Assembly: GCA_031421935.1 (NCBI GenBank)
Contig: JANOPQ010000258.1
Coordinates: forward strand, 1 to 7,209
DNA length: 7,209 nt
Direction: 5' to 3'
DNA from: JAJTFW01 sp031421935
GTDB taxonomy: Bacteria > Bacteroidota > Bacteroidia > AKYH767-A > OLB10
Positions 1 through 5,730 of the stretch are shown piece after piece (the first letter of the stretch is position 1; every line of letters begins with the position of its first letter). The notes under the pieces are model-generated. The model did no database searches. It was not told the DNA's origin and saw only the letters and a list, made by a program, of their open reading frames with translations. A program made the translations under genes and the position numbers.

Positions 1-39
1 TAATGCCAAGCATGCGAGTATTATTTTTGACTTGTTCAT
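1..39 (-). CDS. N-terminal 13 codons of an exported protein, cut by the window edge
   Basis: On the minus strand an ATG at 39-37 opens a frame that runs to base 1 without a stop and reads MNKSKIILACLAL. Basic residues followed by a hydrophobic run are what the start of a Sec signal peptide looks like. The cysteine at residue 10 leaves a lipoprotein possible, but the fragment is too short to tell. It lies downstream of, and on the same strand as, the small Cys/His-motif protein, with a gap of 113 nt, so the two may share a transcript. I see no clear TAnnTTTG box directly upstream. The product cannot be identified; 13 codons could also be open by chance, so confidence is moderate. Confidence 0.45.
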   Translation of the reverse strand, partial: MNKSKIILACLAL

Positions 40-104
40 TCTTGTTTGATTATTTATTTGAATTGTTTTGGATAAGAAATAATAAGAAGCTTTTATCAAC
101 TATT

Positions 105-134
105 GCAAAATAATAGTGGAACAAATGATCCCAC
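105..134 (-). terminator. possible weak terminator after the Cys/His-motif gene
   Basis: On the minus strand, 18 nt past the stop codon at 153, GTGGGA and TTCCAC (134-129 and 121-116) can form a 6-bp stem with one G-U pair around a 7-nt loop. The T-rich stretch TATTATTTTGC follows. Read on the plus strand, the same arms have an A-C mismatch, so the fold suits a minus-strand transcript better. The stem is short, so this would be a weak or partial terminator at best. Confidence 0.3.
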
Positions 135-152
135 GACTAAAGTAAATTAAAA

Positions 153-521
153 CTAAACGATGGGTGGTCTTAAATCATTTACGCCACAAAGTACAGATTC
201 AGATTCAATAAAAACTGGAAAACTAAATTCTTCCCCTTGATCGATAAATAAAATCTCTACCATTGACACAGCAATCGCAATCACTTCCGACTTTACTTGT
301 GGATTATTTCCTTGCCTATTCTCTCGATCGTCTTGCTCTCTGAATTCTTTTTTCAGATGGCACATTCCATGACAGAGATTGTTGACTACATCTTTTTTTT
401 CACAGAGTGTACTTGCAAAATAATCTTGACGCAATTCATAATCTAAAAACAATAGCGACTTCGTGAATGATCCCATTAGAAACACCACCATCATCATTAA
501 AAATAAAAAGCGTTTTAGCAT
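153..521 (-). CDS. small exported Cys/His-motif protein (Bacteroidota family with C-x-G-x-C-H-L)
   Basis: This 122-residue protein has an N-terminal hydrophobic segment (about residues 4-26, rich in Leu, Met and Phe). The family signature follows: 'LDYEL' at 26-30, Cys40, then Cys50-His-Gly-Met-Cys54-His55-Leu, and a charged, low-complexity stretch at about 57-78. A hydrophobic section comes next (80-93), and the protein ends in 'RPP'. Small proteins of this layout (LC...CxGxCHL, near 120 residues) are common hypothetical proteins in Bacteroidota; their function is, to my knowledge, not established. The clustered Cys and His residues suggest metal binding or a redox role on the periplasmic side, but that is inference. 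The ATG at 521 is preceded by a good -7 box only 5 nt away. In-frame ATGs at residues 9-11 are therefore alternative starts, although they would shorten the hydrophobic segment. The stop codon is TAG. Confidence 0.75.
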   Translation of the reverse strand: MLKRFLFLMMMVVFLMGSFTKSLLFLDYELRQDYFASTLCEKKDVVNNLCHGMCHLKKEFREQDDRENRQGNNPQVKSEVIAIAVSMVEILFIDQGEEFSFPVFIESESVLCGVNDLRPPIV

Positions 522-526
522 GAATA

Positions 527-534
527 CAAATATA
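527..534 (-). promoter_or_regulatory. -7 promoter box for the Cys/His-motif gene
   Basis: Read on the minus strand, 534-527 is TATATTTG, a full match to the Bacteroidota -7 element TAnnTTTG. The only TTG nearby upstream (552-550) is 15 nt away, shorter than the usual spacing of about 19, so the -33 part is weak. The box ends 5 nt before the ATG. Transcription would therefore start at or very near the start codon, giving a leaderless or nearly leaderless message if this start is right. Confidence 0.45.
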
Positions 535-595
535 CAAGACTATTCTTTTCAATATGTTGGATAATCGAAATTAACTTGCTGATTCACCTCAGTTA

Positions 596-652
596 TCATA
601 ATTATCTTATTAATAATTAGCAACATACAAATTGAAATGATGGTAATTATGA
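596..652. repeat. AT-rich inverted repeat between the two left-hand genes
   Basis: TCATAATTA at 596-604 is the exact reverse complement of TAATTATGA at 644-652, separated by 39 nt. The palindrome TTATTAATAA (607-616) lies within the spacer. The element sits between the 3' end of the large surface-protein gene and the promoter of the small Cys/His gene, both on the minus strand. It lacks GC pairs and a T tract, so it is not a typical terminator. An operator or chance symmetry in AT-rich DNA are the alternatives. The rest of 522-709 shows nothing else beyond the promoter box. Confidence 0.3.
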
Positions 653-709
653 CTTAAAAGTGACAAATTCAAAAAGTAAAACAAATGTAGGCTTAGGAAT
701 TAAAATCAT

Positions 710-2353
710 TTATCGATATAAACTCAGTAACCCGCGTTCGGTTCTCGATTTCAAATCGGGACCTTGATATTTAATTTGCCAAATGTAAATTCCATTCTGA
801 CAAAATTCGTTTTCATACATTCCATCCCAGCCTATTTCTTGCTCTTCCGTAACAAATAATTCTTGTCCGTAGGTATTAAATATTCTCATGGAATATGTAA
901 AAACATCTCCTGAAAACGATCTAAAAAAATCATTAACTCCATCATCATTGGGAGTAAAAGATGATGGGACAAACATTCCTGTAAAACACCGCTCTCGAAT
1001 AAATACAGAATCTTGTCCTGTGCATCCTGACGAGTCAGTAACCGTCACTGCATACCAACCCGTATCGGTTACCATTAATGTATTTGTAGTACTCCCTGTC
1101 GACCATAAATAGGAATCGAATTCTCCAGGTTGTAAGGCGATTACATCTCCACTACAAAATAATATATCGGTAGGTAAACTTGGATTAGGTCCACCATCAC
1201 CATTTACTACTACTTCATAATCTTCTGTTAAAGTACACATTGAATCTGCCGTCAAAGTCACTTGATAATTCCCTACAGGCAAATTAGAAAGTGTTGGACC
1301 CGTTTGAGGTAGGGTTGTATTCCAAATCAATTGTAAATTGGGGTAGGGCGATATTGTTAGTTGAATGGAACCATCATCAGAGCCATTACAGGTCAATGGA
1401 AAAATTTCAGCACTGATATCAGGAATAATAACGGTTCTTACTTCAGTAATAATTCCAATACAAGGTTCATCTAAGGTAAAGGAAACGGTATAGGTTCCGG
1501 GAGAAGAAAAAGTATGAATGTCGGTGAAATTCGTAGACGTATTACTTCCCGAAGCAGGATCGCCAAAATTCCAGGATTGCGTTGTCGGACAGTCGCCACC
1601 GTTAGCTTCAAATCGAACGCGGTTATTGGTCTCGCAAGTGTATGTAAAATCCAGCATGGGTTCGGGGAGATTGGAAATCGAAAAACTATCAATTGCCAAG
1701 CCATCGTAATTATTACACGAAGTACCAGAACTAAATGTAAATCGAAAAAGCACATCGGACTCACCAGCCAAATTACTTAAACAATAAGAAGCCGTTACCC
1801 ATTGCCCGCTTCCATTGCCTCCTAAACAGGATCCATTGGTGGGCAATGTACTTCCCGACCAACCTGTAGTGGGTGATGCTAATCCATTGAGATTGGTAAT
1901 AGAAGGGGAATTGAACCAATTAGCAGTTTTGCAATTCGAATTGATACTATTAAAACCCACATTTTGCCATGAACTTCCTGAATTCGTAGAATACTGCAAG
2001 TTTCCTCCATCATACTGACGCTCTGTATCCCAAAAAATTAAAAATTGAACATAAGGTCGAGGGACCGAAGTAAAATCAAAACAAGGACTCTGAACCCATG
2101 CTTTTTCTCCACCATTGTAGGTTGCATTGGTCAATCCACCTGAAATCCAACACGAATTCCCACTTCCAGCGCCTGTAATTCGAACTTTAGCTGGGGTTCC
2201 CCATGTCCAATCACTATTCGCACCTCCCGAGATCCAACCTGAAGGCCCCGTCTCAAAATCTTCTAAGAAAGGATAAGTTGACAAACACTGCGCGCATATA
2301 GTGCTATCTACCAATAATATAAGTAAAATAAAATACAGATAGCTGCGCTTCAT
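710..2353 (-). CDS. modular secreted surface protein with PKD, SprB-like and gliding-motility-type (type B) T9SS C-terminal domain
   Basis: Starting from the ATG at 2353 the protein has 547 residues. A TTG 9 nt further upstream is in frame, but ATG followed by Lys-Arg and a hydrophobic core is the natural signal-peptide start (residues 1-22, cleavage after '-AQ'). About 24-228 resembles a MAM or jelly-roll-type adhesion domain ('EDFETGPSGW', 'WTWGTP', 'YDGLAIDSFSI'). About 235-310 is a PKD-like domain ('WNFGDPASG', 'HTFSSPGTYTVSF'). About 314-383 is SprB-repeat-like ('TCNGSDDGSI', 'LPVGNYQVTLT'), and about 395-452 is Ig-like ('YLWSTGSTTNTLMV'). Residues 459-547 match the gliding-motility-associated C-terminal domain (CHU_C type: 'PSSFTPNDDGVNDFF', 'IFNTYGQELF', 'GWDG', 'NGIYIWQI'). 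That domain directs export through T9SS and attachment to the cell surface. No catalytic domain is visible, so an adhesion or structural role is inferred. The -7 site is weak (CAACTTTG, 2367-2360). The stop codon is TAA. Confidence 0.9.
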   Translation of the reverse strand: MKRSYLYFILLILLVDSTICAQCLSTYPFLEDFETGPSGWISGGANSDWTWGTPAKVRITGAGSGNSCWISGGLTNATYNGGEKAWVQSPCFDFTSVPRPYVQFLIFWDTERQYDGGNLQYSTNSGSSWQNVGFNSINSNCKTANWFNSPSITNLNGLASPTTGWSGSTLPTNGSCLGGNGSGQWVTASYCLSNLAGESDVLFRFTFSSGTSCNNYDGLAIDSFSISNLPEPMLDFTYTCETNNRVRFEANGGDCPTTQSWNFGDPASGSNTSTNFTDIHTFSSPGTYTVSFTLDEPCIGIITEVRTVIIPDISAEIFPLTCNGSDDGSIQLTISPYPNLQLIWNTTLPQTGPTLSNLPVGNYQVTLTADSMCTLTEDYEVVVNGDGGPNPSLPTDILFCSGDVIALQPGEFDSYLWSTGSTTNTLMVTDTGWYAVTVTDSSGCTGQDSVFIRERCFTGMFVPSSFTPNDDGVNDFFRSFSGDVFTYSMRIFNTYGQELFVTEEQEIGWDGMYENEFCQNGIYIWQIKYQGPDLKSRTERGLLSLYR

Positions 2354-2400
2354 GATTTGCAAAGTTGAGGAATAATTTCAATTTCTAAACTATGAACCGA

Positions 2401-2463
2401 TTGATTCCTTCAGAATTCTGCTTCATTCAATTCCAAATTCAATTTCACAGATGAAGGAATCAA
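2401..2463. repeat. 12-bp perfect inverted repeat in the divergent intergenic region
   Basis: TTGATTCCTTCA (2401-2412) and TGAAGGAATCAA (2452-2463) are exact reverse complements 39 nt apart. The left arm overlaps a second palindrome, CAGAATTCTG (2411-2420). The element lies between the divergent starts at 2353 and 2588, where operators for either gene would be expected. It could be a paired binding site, a structured leader or a small relic element. The 234-nt region also holds the direct repeat TCATGAAG (2471-2478 and 2523-2530) and no convincing gene. Confidence 0.5.
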
Positions 2464-2559
2464 AATTTGATCATGAAGCTTCGTCTCGCGATACCATCAA
2501 TAGAAAAGAAAGATGAAAATTGTCATGAAGAGTGTAACCGAATAAGTATATATCTTAAT

Positions 2560-2567
2560 TATCTTTA
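2560..2567 (+). promoter_or_regulatory. possible -7 box for the hydrolase-fold gene
   Basis: TATCTTTA matches seven of the eight positions of TAnnTTTG (the last is A rather than G) and ends 20 nt before the ATG at 2588, a normal distance. No TTG occurs at the expected -33 position, so this is only a candidate. Confidence 0.3.
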
Positions 2568-2587
2568 CCCCAATCAAAATCGAAAGC

Positions 2588-4147
2588 ATGAAAAAATCTT
2601 TACAAACAATTCTCGCATTAACCACCATTATTGCTGGCTTCACTTTAGAAGTGAATGCACAGCGATACGTAACCGAGATCTTCCCTGCTTCTTCAAAGGC
2701 AGCAAATATTATTTACGGTAATAATATGAATGTGTTATCGGGCACCCCTTCTCCATTAGATTTAAAAATGGACGTTTATACACCTGCCGGAGCAACAGAT
2801 CCATTAACACAACGTCCTTTGATTATCATTATGCATACTGGAAGTTTTCTTCCTCCGGTAATTAATGGTCAGCCTACAGGATCAAAATCAGATAGTACAT
2901 TGGTAGCCATGTGTACTCAATTTGCAAAACGTGGATATGTAGCAGCATCCATGGCTTACCGTCAAGGATGGAATCCAGCAGCTGTAGGTCCAACGGGACA
3001 AGATATTCGTACTGGCACCTTGTTACAAGCTGTATATCGCGGATTACAAGATGCAAAAGCTTGTGTACGTTATTTCAGAGCTAATGCAGATACAGGTGGC
3101 AATACTTATGGAATTGATCCTAACAAAATTATTTTAGGTGGTGTAGGTACCGGTGGATACATTGCACTTGCTTATTCAACTTTAGATGATCCAGCAGAAA
3201 TTGCACTTCCTAAATTTTTAGCAAATGCAAATGATGCTACTTATGGATTTGTGGCTGGATCACCGTATGTGAATCAAGCACTATTAGGAGACTTTGAAGG
3301 ATATGGTGGAATTCCACAATTAAATAATCCAAACAATTCACCTGGATACCCAAGTAATGTTCAGTTTGTATTTAATATGGGTGGAGCGTTAGGTGATACT
3401 TCTTGGACTGAACCGGGCGATGCACCTACTGTTGCTTTTCACGTTGTGGGCGATCCATTTGCTCCGTACGGTGTGGGAAGTGTAATTGTACCAACCACTG
3501 GTGATTTCGTAGTTGAAGTTGGTGGAAGTCGCGAAGCCGTTCGTTTGGCTTATAATTATGGTAATAATAATTGTTTTGCGAATGCAGGCTTTACAGATGC
3601 ATTAACTACTTATGCAAATACAGTGAACGAAGGTTATGAAGGTTTGTATCCTTTCTTTACTAGTCCAGCACAACAAGCAGGACCTTGGGAGTGGTATGAT
3701 TCTACGGCTACAGTATTCTATGCATCTTTCCTTCCTCCTCCTTACAATACACAAGGTGGAGCAGCATACAGCAATTCACTATTAACGAATCCAGATATGT
3801 CAAAGGCAAAAGCATTGGCGTATATAGATACCGTTATGGGCTATATGAATCCTAGAATTGTTTATTGTTTAAACTTATCGACTGGCTTAAACGATGATTT
3901 AATTTCTGAGTCTGGAATTAGTTTCTTACCAAACCCTGCAAATGAAAGAACAACAATTAGTACAAGCAAGAAAGAATTGATTCGTGCAGTGACTGTATTT
4001 GATGTGATGGGTAAACAAGTCTATTTCCAAAATCAAATTGATCAACCGTCTGTAGTTTTAGAAAGAAATCAATTAGAAGCAGGTGTTTATCTTGTGAAAG
4101 TAAATTTAGATCGTGGCGTAGCAACAAGTCGCGTTATTTTCCGTTAA
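2588..4147 (+). CDS. secreted alpha/beta-hydrolase-fold protein with type A T9SS sorting domain; catalytic residues apparently lost
   Basis: The protein has 519 residues and a signal peptide at 1-25 ('EVNAQ', cleavage after Gln). The alpha/beta-hydrolase fold spans about 40-425. It contains 'RPLIIIMHTGSF' (76-87, the strand and oxyanion loop that usually reads HGGxF), 'FAKRGYVAASMAYR' (112-125), and 'YGIDPNKIILGGVGTGGY' (174-191, nucleophile elbow). 'FHVVGDPFAPYG' (284-295) contains Asp289 at the usual acid position. In active members the elbow is GxSxG; here Gly187 replaces the serine. His83 and His285 are the only histidines in the protein, so none follows the acid residue, where the catalytic His normally lies. 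A substrate-binding, scaffold or alternative-catalysis role is therefore more likely than classical esterase activity. Residues about 443-519 are a type A T9SS tail ('FLPNPA', 'VFDVMGKQVYF', 'LEAGVYLVKV'), predicting surface attachment or release. The gene ends 13 nt before a strong terminator. Confidence 0.88.
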   Translation: MKKSLQTILALTTIIAGFTLEVNAQRYVTEIFPASSKAANIIYGNNMNVLSGTPSPLDLKMDVYTPAGATDPLTQRPLIIIMHTGSFLPPVINGQPTGSKSDSTLVAMCTQFAKRGYVAASMAYRQGWNPAAVGPTGQDIRTGTLLQAVYRGLQDAKACVRYFRANADTGGNTYGIDPNKIILGGVGTGGYIALAYSTLDDPAEIALPKFLANANDATYGFVAGSPYVNQALLGDFEGYGGIPQLNNPNNSPGYPSNVQFVFNMGGALGDTSWTEPGDAPTVAFHVVGDPFAPYGVGSVIVPTTGDFVVEVGGSREAVRLAYNYGNNNCFANAGFTDALTTYANTVNEGYEGLYPFFTSPAQQAGPWEWYDSTATVFYASFLPPPYNTQGGAAYSNSLLTNPDMSKAKALAYIDTVMGYMNPRIVYCLNLSTGLNDDLISESGISFLPNPANERTTISTSKKELIRAVTVFDVMGKQVYFQNQIDQPSVVLERNQLEAGVYLVKVNLDRGVATSRVIFR

Positions 4148-4160
4148 TTTAATAAAATAT

Positions 4161-4196
4161 AAAAGCCGTCTCGTCAAAATAACGAGACGGCTTTTT
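4161..4196 (+). terminator. strong intrinsic terminator after the hydrolase-fold gene
   Basis: AAAAGCCGTCTCGT (4161-4174) and ACGAGACGGCTTTT (4182-4195) are exact reverse complements around a 7-nt loop. The result is a 14-bp stem with a GC-rich centre followed by a run of five T. The stem is symmetrical, with A on one side and T on the other, so it could work in both directions. It begins 13 nt after the stop at 4147 and ends only 7 nt before the next start codon at 4203. Confidence 0.9.
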
Positions 4197-4202
4197 ACTA
4201 GG

Positions 4203-4787
4203 ATGAAACGAACTCTTTTATTCCTTCTGCTGTGGATGAGTGCTGTGGGGACGGCTCAAACGCAACACTTACATTATCTCGTACGCCTAGGCGATGAGCA
4301 AATGGGTGATATGCGTGCCACCAAGACGATAGGGAGTAAAGAAAAATATTTGATAGAGAGTAAAATCAAAGTCGAAAAAATGATTAAAATGGATTTGCTT
4401 TATAAGATTGAATCCATCTTCGAAAAAAATATTTTGCAACTATCGACTGCGCATGAAACTTCAAACGGAAAAGTACAAACCAATAGCGAAACGAAACGAA
4501 ACTCGACAGGCTATGGCGTAACGACAAAAAAGGAAACTAAAACAATTATTCATAAGGGTATCACTTTTAATATATGCAAACTGTATTTTGAAGAGCCTGT
4601 AGGACTCCACTTGATTTGGTCAGATACTTTTGGAGAAATGCTTCCCATAAAACCAGCGGGTGAACATCGATACGAAATCATTTTACCCAATGGAAAAAGA
4701 AGCTACTACAGCTACTTTAAAGGAATTTGCACCTTGGTAGAAACAGAAATTATGTTTGGCAAATTAACATTTACACTTACAAAATAA
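4203..4787 (+). CDS. exported DUF6134-like protein
   Basis: The protein has 194 residues with a clear signal peptide (1-19, 'GTAQ'). The mature part resembles the DUF6134 family of Bacteroidota: 'YLVRLGDEQMGDMRATK' near the start (25-41), a long beta-rich middle (50-120) with 'IESIFEKNIL', then 'KLYFEEPVG' (126-134), 'FGEMLPIKPAGEHRYEI' (143-159) and 'LPNGKRSYYSYFKG' (161-174). The family appears to form a repeated beta-sheet protein in the periplasm or outer membrane; no function is established that I know of. The ATG at 4203 is followed by a complete signal peptide, so the start is well placed even though a terminator hairpin ends 7 nt upstream. The beta-barrel gene starts 21 nt after its stop, which suggests cotranscription and possibly a shared envelope role. 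I see no convincing promoter box upstream. The family assignment is from remembered motifs. Confidence 0.8.
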   Translation: MKRTLLFLLLWMSAVGTAQTQHLHYLVRLGDEQMGDMRATKTIGSKEKYLIESKIKVEKMIKMDLLYKIESIFEKNILQLSTAHETSNGKVQTNSETKRNSTGYGVTTKKETKTIIHKGITFNICKLYFEEPVGLHLIWSDTFGEMLPIKPAGEHRYEIILPNGKRSYYSYFKGICTLVETEIMFGKLTFTLTK

Positions 4788-4808
4788 AAAAGCAACGCTA
4801 AAAAAATA

Positions 4809-5549
4809 ATGAAGAATACCCGTGCAGTCATTCTTATTTGTTCCTTGTTGATGGGATGTACATCATCCTATGCACAAAAAAATGTAACGACGTTTGGACT
4901 CACCGTACGTCCCGGATTTCCCAATCAGTTTTTAGGCGCGAGTGCCGATGAATTTAATGATAGCACTATCTTTTATAAAATAAATCAGAATTCAGGAATT
5001 AGTTTTGGTGCCTTGGTGCGACATGGTATTACCAATCGACTGTCGTTAGAGACTGGAATTATTTATACCAAGCGTAATTATGATATGAGTATCACTGATA
5101 CCAGCTTCACTGGCAAAAGTAATTTTTCCATCATCGGATATGAAATTCCGCTTTCCGCATTAGTGTTTATTCAATTGGATGAAAAACTTTGGATGGATGC
5201 AGGCTTAGGTGCCAACTTAAATATTTTTCCTTCTGATGTGACAACGTATCAAGATTATTTTATTCAATTCAGCGCGAGAAAGCAAAAGGTAAACGGCGGT
5301 GTGATGGGACATTTAGGAGTAGAATATCGCACAGCAAAATCAGGTTATTTTTATGTCGGTTTGGTTTACTTAAGATCGCTCAGCACCATTTACAGAACCT
5401 TGGTTGAATATTATCCAGAAAGAGATTTTGATAAACTTCCCACCGCTACAGGAAGAACAACGTTAGGCGGAGATTATTTTGGAATTGATTTTAAGTATTT
5501 TTTCCACGAAGATCCGGAGAAAAGGGAGAAGAGGAAGAAGAAGAATTAA
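4809..5549 (+). CDS. outer-membrane beta-barrel protein (PorT-like small barrel)
   Basis: The protein has 246 residues. The signal peptide covers 1-23 with likely cleavage after 'SYAQ'. An alternative lipoprotein site ('LLMGC', Cys17) lies inside it, but the '-AQ' site is more typical here. The mature protein alternates hydrophobic and polar residues in antiparallel strands with Gly and aromatic girdles, for example 'SGISFGALVRHGITNRLSLE', 'IPLSALVFIQLDEKLWMDAG', 'GVMGHLGVEYR' and 'GYFYVGLVYL'. Such strands and the size fit an 8- to 10-strand outer-membrane barrel of the 'outer membrane beta-barrel protein' type. The last strand ('YFGIDFKYFF') is followed by a 12-residue basic tail, unusual because barrels commonly end on an aromatic residue. 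The tail is encoded by an all-purine stretch (5516-5545). The gene follows the DUF6134-like gene by 21 nt and its stop codon lies inside a heptamer repeat. The substrate or partner is unknown. Confidence 0.8.
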   Translation: MKNTRAVILICSLLMGCTSSYAQKNVTTFGLTVRPGFPNQFLGASADEFNDSTIFYKINQNSGISFGALVRHGITNRLSLETGIIYTKRNYDMSITDTSFTGKSNFSIIGYEIPLSALVFIQLDEKLWMDAGLGANLNIFPSDVTTYQDYFIQFSARKQKVNGGVMGHLGVEYRTAKSGYFYVGLVYLRSLSTIYRTLVEYYPERDFDKLPTATGRTTLGGDYFGIDFKYFFHEDPEKREKRKKKN

Positions 5550-5576
5550 GAATTCAGAATTTAGAATTCAGAATTA
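5542..5576 (+). repeat. five tandem copies of the heptamer AGAATTN
   Basis: Units at 5542, 5549, 5556, 5563 and 5570 read AGAATT followed by A, C, T, C and A. The first unit contains the TAA stop of the beta-barrel gene, so the array begins at the very end of the coding region. Short tandem heptamers of this sort are typically spread by replication slippage and can change copy number between strains. The 5577-5670 stretch beyond it holds no gene that I can support. Confidence 0.8.
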
Positions 5577-5676
5577 TGTTTCGATAGCTATGTGATATAA
5601 ACTTGCAGCTTGATTCCTTGATAATCAATTGAAAAATCTGTAATTTAAACTGTGCTATTAAAATTTCTCTAATTCC

Positions 5677-5706
5677 TTGTCTTTTAATTTTATTCCCTTA
5701 CTTTTG
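5677..5706 (+). promoter_or_regulatory. Bacteroidota-type promoter of the glycoside-hydrolase-like gene
   Basis: TTG (5677-5679) and TACTTTTG (5699-5706) are separated by exactly 19 nt, a full match to the Bacteroidota consensus TTG-N19-TAnnTTTG. The -7 box ends 24 nt before the ATG at 5731, which gives a normal leader of about 17-20 nt. This is the clearest promoter in the window. Confidence 0.75.
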
Positions 5707-5730
5707 GTATAGCCTTATAAACCTACTACC

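Noticed and set aside
888..1112. Plus-strand open frame of 74 codons
   Set aside because: It lies entirely inside the well-supported minus-strand surface-protein gene, across its type B sorting domain, and has no recognisable domain or upstream signals.
1471..2018. Several overlapping open frames on both strands
   Set aside because: All are antisense or out of frame within the surface-protein gene, whose MAM-like and PKD-like domains explain the sequence.
2354..2362. TTG start adding three residues to the surface protein
   Set aside because: The ATG at 2353 directly begins a standard signal peptide; the TTG overlaps the weak -7 region and adds nothing.
2467..2721. 84-codon plus-strand frame at the start of the hydrolase-fold gene
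   Set aside because: It overlaps the signal peptide coding region of the 2588 gene in another frame, and its product has no coherent pattern.
4857..4859. Lipoprotein cysteine (Cys17) in the beta-barrel protein
   Set aside because: A normal cleavage site after '-SYAQ' lies six residues further on, and integral outer-membrane barrels are usually not lipidated.
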